Shown here: piece by piece, positions 42,130-53,500 of the stretch | Layout: each line of letters begins with the position of its first letter | Position numbering within the stretch: the first letter of the stretch is position 1 | Notes under the pieces: model-generated | What the model was told of the DNA's origin: nothing | Databases searched by the model: none | The model's input: only the letters and a program-made list of their open reading frames with translations | Position numbers and translations under genes: made by a program | DNA from: Globisporangium splendens | Taxonomy: Eukaryota; Oomycota; Peronosporomycetes; Pythiales; Pythiaceae | Assembly (NCBI GenBank): GCA_006386115.1 | Contig: VFIW01000020.1 | Coordinates: forward strand, 186,001 to 250,000 | DNA: 64,000 nucleotides | Direction of reading: 5' to 3'

Positions 42130-42478
42130 GTTTCGTGCGTGCTTTCTGCCTTCACTCTTATGCTGAAATAGTGTATATCTCACTCAATTCGCTCCTCTGC
42201 ATTCACCGATTGTGTCTTTCGAGAAATCCTCAATGGTAAGGGTTTTCAATTCCTTGTGTCGGCTATTTCTGCTTCCTTGTTAAGTAGAAAATAGAATTCA
42301 TTGAGTCAAAGCTGCCATGGAGGGCGAAGGTTTAATGAGCATCCCACGATGTCAGATTGGAGCATGAGCCACAGTTTCGACGGATTTTGTCTCAAGAGCA
42401 ACCTAAATGGGGGCAAAGCGAAAAAGATTCAGTTCGTTAGACCCCATGATCAGCACGCACAGATCAACACAACAAATG

Positions 42479-45400
42479 TCATGACTTCACCTTTGCCAGA
42501 AGACGTTGCCGTCGTCTCTCCAACGCACGCTGTACATGCGCAGCAGTTTGCTCATCAGAGGATAGAGCCGCGGGAATTGACGCGTTGGCACCAAGATCCC
42601 TCCTCGCATCACTCAAACTCGCCGTGATGTTTGTCGGTAACAGGTTCGTCGTTGAAAGTTTGGACGATGCAGGCAGCAAATGTTGTGCCACGTCCTCGTC
42701 GGTTCGATACGCGCACAGCAGCACAATCGGATGGTTTCCACCTACAGACACAGACATCAGATTTCCATATCAGAAGGCGGGAGTACCAAATTGTGAGCTG
42801 ATAAAAAGACGTACCATATGAGCATAATGCGATGATGTGCGCCGAGGGGCACCATGCGATATCCACGACAGGGTGCTGGTGGAAAAACGGCGATCCTCAA
42901 ATGCCTCGCTGGAATTTCTGACCGCCGTGGATGCTGGGAAACAACAGTGGGACACCATTCTCCGAGCCGCTCGCGGCGAATCGTCCGTCGGGACTGAACA
43001 TGCTCTTGCCCATCAGTGCTTCACAGACGACGCCGCTGTAGCTGTTGTTAAGAAGCAGGTAAGACCGCAGTTCATACTTCAGCAGCAGATTGGGCTGCGT
43101 GTGAACGAGCAGATGCTGCTTCCTCGGATGAAGCTGCAAGTCCGTGATCGCTCTCTGGCCGGTATGAATGGTCTTGATCAGCTCATAAGACGGTGGATCG
43201 GAGCTTGCCAAGCTAGCGGATGGTTTCCAGACTGTGACATTTCCCTGAGCATCGCCACAAAACAGTCGCAGCGAGTTTGGCTCGATGTGAATACTCTGGA
43301 GAGCAGCAGAGCTCACGTGAAGTACACCGATCGCCACGTTGTTTTTTGAGGCGAGTGTGCTCCAGAACCGAAGCTGCCCATTGGGCGTGCCAGTGAGAGC
43401 GAGGTCTTCGCGGTTTGGATGGAAAATCCAGCAGAACACAAAACACTGTGAGGGTGAGTGCTGCCACAGAGCGCTACTCGTGCAGCTGACGACACTTTTG
43501 GAGCCACCACGTGCAACCTGAAGCTCCCAAAGGCGAGCTGTGCCGTCCGACGACGACGAAATCAGGCGCTGGCTGTTCGTACCCCATTCCAGCGCGTAGA
43601 TCATGCCACGATGCTCACGACTGATCTGCACCAAGTGGCTGGAGTTCACAGCATAAATATGTATAAGGAACTCACCCGAGCCCGGATTGATCGCTGCAGC
43701 CAAGTACAAGCCACAAGAGCTGAACGCGATGCACGAGCACCCTTTCTTGCCAGTCGGAAGACGACAGAGCACACGATGTAGGACCAGACACGCTTCGGTG
43801 ACATCGCGCTTGCACACGATGAGCGGATCGGATGCACTCATTTGAGGACCCTCACGGCACGTATCTTGTGCACTTTTATTACCTGCAGCCTGCTCGTGAG
43901 ATAGTGCTGCTGCTGGCTCACCGTCACTTTCTATTGCTACTAGTGAGTGCCCACTCTCATCCATGTGCGTTGGATCCAGAACTGATGCAACAGCAGTGGC
44001 AGTCGCAGTTCCACTGATCGGTGGGATGATTGGGTGAATATCGACATAAATGGTTGGCGCGATCGGCGCTCGTCGACACTTTTGATACTGGAGATACACT
44101 GCTGGCATTTGAGAATTAGCGATGTTGGACTGGACCCACTGCCACTGCGTTTTCGCCTGGTACTGATCCATCCACGTGAGCAGTTGACAGTCGTACAATT
44201 GAAAACGCAGCGTGCGGTCGCTGGCCTCGCCACGGTTGTGGCTGCTCACTTTACGCGAATTGTCCTGGTTTTCCTGTGAATCTTCTTTGAGGTCATCCAG
44301 CGGAGATAAAGACCGAAGCACGATGTTGCCATTCTCGCTCACGGGGCTGTAGAACCCCCAAGCAATGCGACGACGCTTTCCATGCTGCATGGAGTTCGGA
44401 GCGCGATGGAGTTCCGCAGTTGTATCGAATTGACTCACTTCTTCAAACTGGTTGCCGCGATGCTGTCGCGTCTTCTTCTTGCGTGTGGATGTCTGGAGCT
44501 CAAAGATTTCGAACAAGAGCAGCGCTCGGGGCGATACGAACTCAACTAGCGCGACTGGGAATCGCAACGTCTGGTACCACTGGAACGCATCTACACACAC
44601 ATCTACGAAGACATTTCACCAACTCAACAAAACAGACTTTAAATGGAACACAGATACTCACTTCCGTAGGTGCTAGAATAGTTCAATTTCGCGGGCGACG
44701 TGGTTTGCGTGAGGTGAATCGCTCGGCCAGTAAAGCGATCGACTAGATGCACCTGCACTTGTGGCTTGGAGTACACACCAAAGGGGAGTTCGTCGCATTT
44801 GTCGATATAAAGTTCGATCCAGCACGTTTTCGCCATGCGCTCAATCGATTCAAGCCGAGATTGCGCTTGTTGCGAGAGTGTCAGCGTCAGTGGGATTGTC
44901 GATCCGGGGTATTGGTGCCTGAAGTAGTTCGTAGTGAACCCATGGAGCGAATGAGTCGATCGGCCACCCATGGCATGCCTGTCAATCCTCGGAGGCATCC
45001 AAAGCCAAAGCCACCAAACAACAGGTTAGGTCGCGGACCTGAGCTGCCGGTAGCATTCTGTAATTGCCTATGATGTGGCTGTCTGTCACTCTGATCTCCA
45101 TTTGGATGAGGCTCGTCGCTCGGAGTACGCAGCGTCGACCTTCTCTCCGATGCCTCCGGTTGTGGTGCGGCTTCTTGAGCTCCAGTGGTCTGTTTCTTCT
45201 TCTTGGCATCTTTTCTGCGATTCGTGGTGCTCTTGCCCCCTTTTTGCTTTTAGCTTTCGGGGATGCGTCGGTCGCCGCAGCGTCTGTATGCACCAACAGT
45301 GGCGACTCGGACTGTGCATTTGGCGTCGTATTTGCGATCCCGGTTCTTGCTCCCTCTCCAGAGACCTCTGGAGCAACGACTTGAGCTCGCTCACTGAAGT

Positions 45401-45514
45401 TGACGTGTCGCCTATGCCTTCTACCACTGCCGGATCCTCAATGCACAATGGAGGGAGCTCTTTCTCCTTGGCTTTCTTCTTGAGCTTGGACGGACTTTTA
45501 GACGACTTTACCAT
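42479..45514 (-). CDS. Jouberin/AHI1-like WD40 protein
   Basis: AHI1 is a component of the ciliary transition zone and basal body. The large exon 44600-42905 contains the family's WD40 blocks: LPTGKKGCSCIAFSSCGLYL, EHRGMIYALEWGTNSQRLIS, SSSDGTARLWEL, CWIFHPNREDLALTG, CGDAQGNVTVWK and SPDGRFAASGSENG. Further exons encode HPVVDIAWCPSAHIIALCSYG|GNHPIVLLCAY (splice at 42815/42741) and the end. Upstream, about 44998-44655, is the C2-like segment typical of AHI1 before the propeller (KPQVQVHLVDRFTGRAIHL). A Lys/Ser-rich N-terminus near 45514-45090 (MVKSSKSPSKLKKKAKE) is probably the start, but the splicing between 45400 and 44990 is unresolved, as is one intron near 42870. No SH3 domain is seen at the C-terminus. 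Confidence 0.78.
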
Positions 45515-45831
45515 TTGCAGTGCGATGTCAAATGCCTTGCACTCGAGGTCTCTTGCCTCAGTTTGCTTTGTTCAGAGAAACCAAGTGTCCAGGCAGAGAA
45601 GGTCGTGTGTTGGATGGTCGGAGCTCTCTAGTCGCCGCAGGCACGAAAACGTAGAAACATCTCCCCAAGTGGCGCTTTTCCTGAAATACCTGGCTGGACA
45701 GACACAGAGGATGAAACAGATCAATAGCAGAGCGGGCTGTTATTACCATGAAGAGACTCTATTTGATTGGGATACGCGCACTCGCTACCGGGACTTGTTT
45801 GTTTACTTGTCTACTGCTGTAAAGCAGTAGA

Positions 45832-47412
45832 TCAGAACTTGGAGGATGCAGATGATGATGGAATCACCGCAGCGCACATGGACGATCGAAAACGGTTCGG
45901 AGAATCCAACACAAAGTCCACCTGAACACACACACATACACAAACATATATTCCACGTTGAAAAAGGTTGTCCCGAATCGAGCGCATCTTGGAAAAGGAG
46001 GATGAAATATACAGGTTTACATGCCATTTCGTGAACCATGGGGTGAGTTTGCGGGTCAATTTGCTGGTCCAATAAGTATGATTTCACTTCTTCGGCGCGC
46101 AGCACGATCGAGTCTCTTGCGGCCAAGCTACACACGCAAAATACAAACACAGCATTTAGCTGAATCAAACGTGAACCCTGAGAGATAGAACGAGAGTAAC
46201 ACAACATACAACGTACTCTAGCGCAGGCGCGAACGCAGTCTTGTTACAACTGGACACGCCAAACATATACCGGTACATGCGCAGCATCAGCTTAATATCC
46301 TGTCGCGAGACCTTGGCCCGTCGGAGTCCAATCAGGTTGAGTCCTGCGATCTTCGCGCGGTTGCCGATCGCGAGACCATAGGGCAGCACGTCGCCGTCGA
46401 CGGCACTTTTGCCACCAATCATCGCGAGGGTGCCGATCTTTATGTGCTGCTTGAGTCCGACCTGGCCGCCGACGATCGCAAAGTCGCCAATCTCAACGTG
46501 GCCAGCGACGCACACGTTGTTGGAGAGCACAACGCGATTGCCGACGTTGCAGTCGTGACCAATGTGCGCTCCGCACAGGATCCAGCAGTCGTTGCCCACG
46601 GTCGTCGGCGTGTCCAAAGTGTACGACGTGCTCCCGTGGATCGTCACGTGCTCTCGGATGATGCAGTTGTCGCCGATGACGAGTGAAGAGGACGAGGAGC
46701 TGCTATTGGAGCCCTGACGCGCGTGCTTCTTGTCCTGCGGCTCGCCGCCGATACACGCGAACGGGTGGATGACCGTGTCGCGTCCGATCCGCGTCTTGCC
46801 CTCGACGACGACATGCGCCTGGAGGAATACGCCGTCGTCCAGCTCCACGTCTAGAGAATGTAAGAAATCACCGCTAGTTAGAGCGATAAGTATTAACTCA
46901 ATAGTCCCGCTGGTGACCACGTACCCGGTCCAATGATGCTGTAGGGCCCAATGTGCGCATTGCGACCGATCGACGCACTTGGATGCACGATGGCTGTCGG
47001 GTGGATCCACGGCGCCGAGCCGTGGCTGTCACGACGGTCGTGGTGCTCGCTCCACGCCGCAGTCAAGTCGTTCCCACGCTACCAGTGTTTGCAGATAAGA
47101 CGACACAAGTCAGGTGACATTGCTGCCATGCACGAATGAAGCCACACACACAGCATGTGCGTACCGTGACGTGCGAGACAAACGCCTCCATGGACTCGAC
47201 CGAGGCCGTAGACGCCGACTACAGAATGCCATACATTGCGTTGATTTGCACGACACGTCTGGTGAGTAAAGAGACCTTTGAGGCGAATATGCATATATAG
47301 GAGCATAGAGAGAGACGCTGCGCGTACGTACTGACATGCGAGATGTCCATGGGATGGCAGCCATGGCCGTGCGGCCGCGCGCGGCGTGCAGCTTCCAGCG
47401 TCCGACCCACAT
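45832..47412 (-). CDS. LpxA-type UDP-GlcNAc acyltransferase, intron-containing, mitochondrial-type leader
   Basis: LpxA catalyses the first step of lipid A synthesis. Six exons (47412-47332, 47218-47165, 47078-46925, 46850-46217, 46127-46013, 45921-45832) join in phase to 375 aa. The first 30 residues ([20 protein letters not shown]) are basic and lack acids, as in mitochondrial presequences. The left-handed beta-helix hexapeptides start at [20 protein letters not shown] and continue through [15 protein letters not shown], the active-site region [49 protein letters not shown] and [20 protein letters not shown]. The catalytic His of the family is expected in the GAHIGHDC region, where His residues are present. 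The C-terminal helices ([26 protein letters not shown]) match the LpxA tail. A 14-residue Ser-rich insert interrupts the helix. The donor of the fifth exon (GTATAT) is weak. Confidence 0.85.
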
Positions 47413-47954
47413 GCGCTTGCTGCTTGGTGCTTGCTTTGGCTGTTTGACGGCCAGTGCCTTGATGACAGCCGAGGAAATTTGTAGCGAATTATCAGCCAAT
47501 AGGATTTTGGTATGCGAGTTTATTCGAACACGATTGGCTAGAAATGTTGTATCATCCTTCCTCCATGCTGGATGACTCAATTTATCTAGTTAATTTTGGT
47601 TTGTTTGAAAACAATTAATTCTGCATTTTAGCGTGGTCACCTCGCCACAAGTGTGCCGGTCGTGCTGACCGAATGAGCTGCGCGACGGCTGCAAAGCGCT
47701 TATTTGTGAGATCACCCAGTGCGCATTATGGTCGATGTGTCATAAATCCGGCTGATGACAGCGCTCATGACCCACTGTAGACTTTGCTGAGATTTCGTGC
47801 ATGTTGCAGCATTTGCCAACGCTGGAAGGCTCGATGACCTGAGTATGCTAGTGGAGAAAGGGAATAGGACAAGGCTCTTTCGGGGTAAAGCAGTAAAACA
47901 CGTTTGCACATGGTTAATAACTTAAGTCTACAACGTCAGAAAACAGTCTACAGT
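47413..47954. other. Intergenic, no gene recognised
   Basis: About 540 bp between two minus-strand genes, AT-rich at 47575-47640. It should contain the promoter of the LpxA-type gene. No motif or gene is seen. Confidence 0.5.
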
Positions 47955-49598
47955 CTACTTCGGGTGCAACACTATGAGCCTGGAACTCGCCAGCTCGTTG
48001 CGTGGCTGTCGGTCCCGTCGGAACCGGTCGCCAATCTTCGTCGATATGAGTTCATAAAGCTGGAACGAGATCCCGAGATCCACGCGCTCGAAGAGCTCAA
48101 ACGGCTGTTTGCTGAACGCGCCGTGCACTTTGTCTTCTGAGAGAATGGCTCTCTCGTCTTCGTAGATCGCCAATGCCGATTCACTGATCAGGATCTGGCC
48201 GCCTTTCCCCATGTCGCCCAGTTCGCGCGCGACGATCTCACTCATGCCCAGGTACGTCATCTTGCCGGTCGTTGGGTGCTTGGAGCAAATCAGTTGCTCG
48301 TCGCCGTCGTGGATTGCCATGCGCACGCGCAGTCCGTTGAACAGCAAGTGACCCCAAATATCATAGCACCGCGCCGCATGCGGTGTCTTCAGGATCGATG
48401 GTGGCCAGTCCACTTTCAGCAGCTTCGACTGAACGTGCATACAATATCGAATCGCATCAGATACCGTGTGGAACGCCAATTGGAAAGCGTCACCTGCCGT
48501 TGTGATCTCGTAGCCATTGCAGCGAAGCAGTTCTTTGCGCATGAGGTCATCGTGAAGCGAGAGCGCGTCGGACATTGCCTGCGTGTTGTTTGCCCACAGC
48601 GACGTCGAGCCTTCAATGTCGGTGTTCACAAAAATCGGGCGGTACATTGGTGGTTCCACGATGCGATCGTGCTCCAGCTCTTCTGGAAAATATCCTTTTT
48701 CAAGGAGCTGCTCGTAGACGGACGGAGGCATGATGGGCCGCAGCGTGCGGTAGCAGCAGGTGACGCTCGTGCCGATCACCAACGCGGAGGCACCACCAGA
48801 CAAATAATACAGCGCTTGGCTGAGACCAACCCAGATGATCGGCACGTATGTGACTCGATTCAGCAATTCCACGAGGCACGCTGGAAACACGAGCACACAG
48901 TACACGATGACCAGGTTTCGGATGCGTCGATGCAGGAATCTTGCTGTCGGAGGCACCACTTTCTTCGTTCGCTTCTTCAACGACAGGAACAAAGTGCAGC
49001 CGAGAGGGTACAGGAACGAGATCCAGACACACCCCAACTGGAATGTGAGCGCGATGTCACGCACGGTGCGTTCCTGCTGGGGCGACAGCAGCGCCGACAC
49101 GATCATGAGCGTCGCGAACAAGAAGGCGATGCCGTACGTTCGAATACAGTACACGCGCACGACATGACTCTCCATCGCGCGACCTCGATCCATGGACCTC
49201 GCGATTAGACGCGCCATCTCGTACGCGAGCGAGATGACCCAGAAGGTCATGCACAGCAGCGCAACGTCCCCGATAAGCGCCAACAACACCACCATAGATT
49301 TACCGTTGCTCGTTTCGTCCGAGTAGATCACGCGCACGCCGACTAGCTGACCGTTCTCGACATCGTCGAGCACATCGCGGACACCACTATAGTTCACCAG
49401 CACGCACAAGTAGAACAGGAACCGCGAGAACGAATAAATAAAGCACGAGCGCACGACCGAGTACGTGATGTACTGCACGGCCGACTCGTTGACGAGGATC
49501 TGCTTGAACGAGAGCAGCAGCGTCGCGAGCGTCGTGATCGTCGCCAGCGCCAGCAACACGGCGTAAATCAGCGTCCAGTTGAATCGCGAGTCATCCAT
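47955..49598 (-). CDS. Seven-TM protein with C-terminal class III nucleotidyl cyclase domain
   Basis: Single exon, 547 aa. Seven hydrophobic segments occupy the first half: WTLIYAVLLALATITTLATL, YITYSVVRSCFIYSFSRFLF, VVLLALIGDVALLCMTFWVI, YGIAFLFATLMIVSALL, GCVWISFLYPLGCTLFLSL, LVIVYCVLVFPACLVELL and WVGLSQALYYLSGGASALVI. The cyclase domain begins near residue 320. It has both metal-binding Asp positions (PIFVNTDIEGSTSLW; TTAGDAFQLAF) and a late motif TYLGMSEIVARELGDMGKGG. Compared with trypanosome-type cyclases, the purine-contacting Lys of the K.xGD motif is Thr, and the transition-state Asn of the N-AAR motif appears to be Glu, with the Arg kept. The seven-TM count suggests a receptor-like sensor. 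No retinal-type Lys is seen in TM7. Whether it makes cAMP, cGMP or nothing cannot be told. Confidence 0.8.
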   Translation of the reverse strand: MDDSRFNWTLIYAVLLALATITTLATLLLSFKQILVNESAVQYITYSVVRSCFIYSFSRFLFYLCVLVNYSGVRDVLDDVENGQLVGVRVIYSDETSNGKSMVVLLALIGDVALLCMTFWVISLAYEMARLIARSMDRGRAMESHVVRVYCIRTYGIAFLFATLMIVSALLSPQQERTVRDIALTFQLGCVWISFLYPLGCTLFLSLKKRTKKVVPPTARFLHRRIRNLVIVYCVLVFPACLVELLNRVTYVPIIWVGLSQALYYLSGGASALVIGTSVTCCYRTLRPIMPPSVYEQLLEKGYFPEELEHDRIVEPPMYRPIFVNTDIEGSTSLWANNTQAMSDALSLHDDLMRKELLRCNGYEITTAGDAFQLAFHTVSDAIRYCMHVQSKLLKVDWPPSILKTPHAARCYDIWGHLLFNGLRVRMAIHDGDEQLICSKHPTTGKMTYLGMSEIVARELGDMGKGGQILISESALAIYEDERAILSEDKVHGAFSKQPFELFERVDLGISFQLYELISTKIGDRFRRDRQPRNELASSRLIVLHPK

Positions 49599-50566
49599 TC
49601 ACCCTGCGCAAATAATACTCGTTCTCTGGATCAGCCGGAACAATTCTAAATCCGATTCAGTAGCAGCAGCCACCGCTTTGAGCGGATTGCGTTTTCAGGT
49701 CGACAAACACTCGACTAAAAGCAGGAAAATACCCCCACTGCACGGCTTGACGCTATTCTTTGCCTGGAGCAGGAGCTGCAGCGAGCGACTCGGCGAGACG
49801 ATGCCGACAGAAAAGCGCAGGCAGTGAAATGACGGACAGAAGCCTCGCAGAATGGCGTCGTCCTCTCTTGGTCTGGAGCGCTCGATTGTGCAGTAACGAC
49901 GGGGCTGCTGCGGTTGCGGAGGATAGGGACAATTGCGCAACTTGATTGCTCGCTGGCTACTGCTGTCACTCAAACCGACAACGAGATGCAGACTCTGGTT
50001 TGATGGGAGAAGGAGGAGCGAACAAACCCCTAGCGCTGCCGATCACAGCCGATGCCATGCGGTTTTTCCTTCTTTTTTCGTGTCATCATCACTCTTCTTC
50101 CAGTCCTGAGCCACAGAGAGAGAGAGAGAGAGAGCTGCTCACATTGCGAGGATAGGACATCCAGTCTCCGTTGCCAGTCAGTGAGTCAGTCACATTTGGC
50201 ATTCACATATGCTGTATCGTAGGTTCTGATATACCTTACCCGAACAGGAACTGCACCGACTCGTTGCAGTTTGGACGTCGTGAAATGCGCTTGCACAGGT
50301 TGATGCTGCACTTTCTTTGTGGATGTGAGCTGACGCTCTCGTCTGCTCGCGCCACATGGCGTGTGTTGTGCTTGCTGCTGTTCTGCACACATTTGGCGCG
50401 TCTGTCTCTGTGCAGGCATCTTCTAGCTTTCTTTCTTTTCGTTCTTCCAACAGCGACGGTCTCACTTCTGATACTTTCTGTAAACTGTATGAGCATGCGC
50501 CACGATTCGCTGATCTGCTTGCAACCACCACTTTGCAGCTCTGCATGGAAGGAATCTCGAAGCAAA
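49599..50566. other. Intergenic with GA microsatellite
   Basis: About 970 bp between the cyclase start and the TERT stop. It contains a (GA)n tract at about 50117-50133 and GATTCAGTAGCAGCAGCC near 49657, related to the hairpin arm at 31474-31487. The cyclase promoter should be at the left end. No gene is seen. Confidence 0.5.
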
Positions 50567-53500
50567 TCATTCCGGAGATGGCGCACCCAGAACCTGGCTC
50601 ACGATGAACGAGTTCCGTGCATCCTGAACGAGCCACTGCAACGGATCCTCTCCGTCTCCACGTTCAAAATTCGATGATGATGCTGGATTATGAGATTGCC
50701 AGCGCAAAGCGTCCTGTTGCAGCAAATCGAGCAGCAACGTCCAATGCGAAACGACGTCCGGTTTGCTTTTCGATTGACGCTTCGTTTTTGCTTTGCCGTT
50801 GTCGAGTTGGTATAGCCGCTGCTGCAGGATTAGCTGAAAGCTGCGTAGACCGATGCTCCAGACCTACCAAGCACAAAACAGGCACCACACATCAACGACA
50901 TGTTTATGTTGTCAACCCAACCCAACTTTTGGCATCCTACCTCGTGTTTCTCCACTGCACGTTGCATTTTTTTGTGTTTGAGCGAGTCCTCTCCATTGGT
51001 GACGGCGTTGGGTACACCGTCCTCTGACAGCATTGACGACTTTTCATCCGCGAAGGCGGCTGCAGTGGTGGTGCCATTCGCCACACACTGATTAATGCCT
51101 TTTGTTGTCATTGCGAGAATTTGGTGGACACTGCGGTGAAAGAACTTCACGCTTCGATTAACGAATGGCAACATGTCAACAATCACAGCAAAGCGCACGG
51201 CAGCGACGCACAGCATCTGAAATAAGTTCACCTGTGTTAAAAAAATCCAAGTCAGCACAACATGAACCATCCAGCACAATCAAACGACTTTTGCCATGCT
51301 TACTTGAATGGTTGACCGTGACAGAAGCGATGGGTCGAAATAGAGCGGATGCCATCGCTGACGAATCGACGAAAGGACTTTGTTCACAAAGAAGTCTTGT
51401 AGTACTCTGGTCTCGTCCAACGGAATCGACGCTTGAACCAGCGAACTATTGAGCATACATACAAAGTTAGATGGACAAGAGGCTACTTGTGACTTCAGAG
51501 CGTATCAAGACGACCAAACACAACTTACTTTTCGTAATTGACGGAGATCTGGAGAGTACTTGGGTCGATCAGCATGCCGCACCAACTCAGTCGGCCGTCG
51601 CATCCTTCTTCGTCGAATCTTGGGACCGAATGGGATATTCCAATAGAGACATCAAAATTGACGCGGCTCTTTGCAAAATTGACGTAGCAGCCAAACTCGC
51701 TATTGCCTTCATGCATGATCTTCGCGAACGCCTGCGCACGTTTCAGATTCGTCGTGATGAGCAAGGAATCATCCGTGTATCGCAACAAATCTTCGTGATG
51801 GCAGTATTTTGCAGCTGCAGTCACGCAAGACTTCCCAAGTCGTCTCCATAGCACCTTGCGCTCAAAATGCCCATAATAGAGATTGCAGAGCAGTGTCGAC
51901 AGCACCGATCCTTGAGGAATGCCCTGTTGCTGGATAAAGTCTTGATCGTCGATTTGAACGACGTTGTGTAAAAGATGCTCTTTCAGCAAACTTAAGACTT
52001 TGGACTTCGGAAGATACTCGTAAAGAACTCCGTCGAGAAACACTGCGTTCCGTTTCTTTGACTTTGCGACGAGCTCGTCAAATCCGCACAGATCTCCCGA
52101 TCGAAACGCCCGACGCTCCATTTTGCAGATTATCGACGATGCTCCTTTGCTGGCGCGGTTCTTCCCTATGTTGACAAGATTACTTCGACGATACACCCAA
52201 TGTTTTCGTATCAAGTACTCGTCTTCCAATATCGCTTTCTTCAGAATTCGGTACAGTTTCCGAGGGCGAATGGTGTCAAAGCACCGTTCGATATCCACGG
52301 ATACACAATACACAGCAGGCACACCACCACCATTTGCGTTTCGACGCTCTGTGCAACTGGCGCAGGACGAAATCGCTTGAAAAAGCGGCTTGATGCGGTT
52401 GTAAATCTCATCCATGCTTCTTACGGATGCCCCGAGCAGATGTTTGGATTGACGGTCGGCTTCAAAAAGTAGCACTTGATGTACTGCCTCGAGCGACTTG
52501 TTCACTGGTATCTGCGTGCGATCCACCGATGCCGACAGATTCATCAATGGGCGAATCCCATTCACTTTTGGGAGTAAACGCAATCGTGAGGTTGCCAGTT
52601 GTCGCGCGTTTTCGCTAGAATATGCTTCGCTGACGGGATGGAGCACTGCAGCGCTTAGATCGTGAACGGCCGCGTTACTGCAAACAAGCAAAGAAAATTT
52701 AGCACGAACATATCCTTAATCGTCATGATCATTGAACACAAGCAATCGCATACCTGATGGCGCTCCACACTTCTCGCTGATAGTATACGATCTCATTGGA
52801 TCCTCCTTCGCGCTCTGTGATGTAGAACAGATTCCTCAACAATGGGAAGACAAGCACCCTCAGAGTCCACGAGAGTATGTCTTGGAAGAGCTTCTGACGC
52901 TTGGCGAGTTCATTCGGAGGACTACAAATACAAATAACCCAGTAAATAGTGTGAGCTTCGTGCATTCACGCTCTGAGCGAAATAAATCTTCTTAGTCCAG
53001 ACCAGCATGACAGGTTTCCCTGGGTATTCATCCACTCGACATTTTTTACTTGCAGTTCACTACAGCACTGTAGGTGAACGGGAATGAGTCAATTTATCAT
53101 CACCTCCTCGACGGCAACAATGTCGAATATATTCGATTACGTACCACTTTTATCGATATGATGTCGTACTTTCGGGAGTCTATAAAATGCCACAGAAGCT
53201 GTTTGACACGTTTCCAGTTCTTCTCCGATCCAGTATGAGTCTCCCACAACTCCTTTGGAATGATGCGAGCGACAAACTTCCGAACCAACCGATACACGAC
53301 TCGTTTAGACACCACACATTCTCCTAACTGTGAAATTTCGTCTCGATGCTCTTGCAATTTCGATAAATTCGTTGAGACCTCGTCGCTGGACTGGAAACAT
53401 ACTTTTGCTATTTTTCGTGCTCGCTTTCTTGAAACTCCTTGATGCATTGGACCAATTCCATTGACTTGCTCAGATGCGCATGACCGAGACTCGATTGCAT

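Noticed and set aside
53141..53145. Ending TERT exon 5 at the stronger-looking GTACGT donor
   Set aside because: It breaks the frame into the next exon; the GTAATC donor at 53140 gives a continuous, TERT-like protein.
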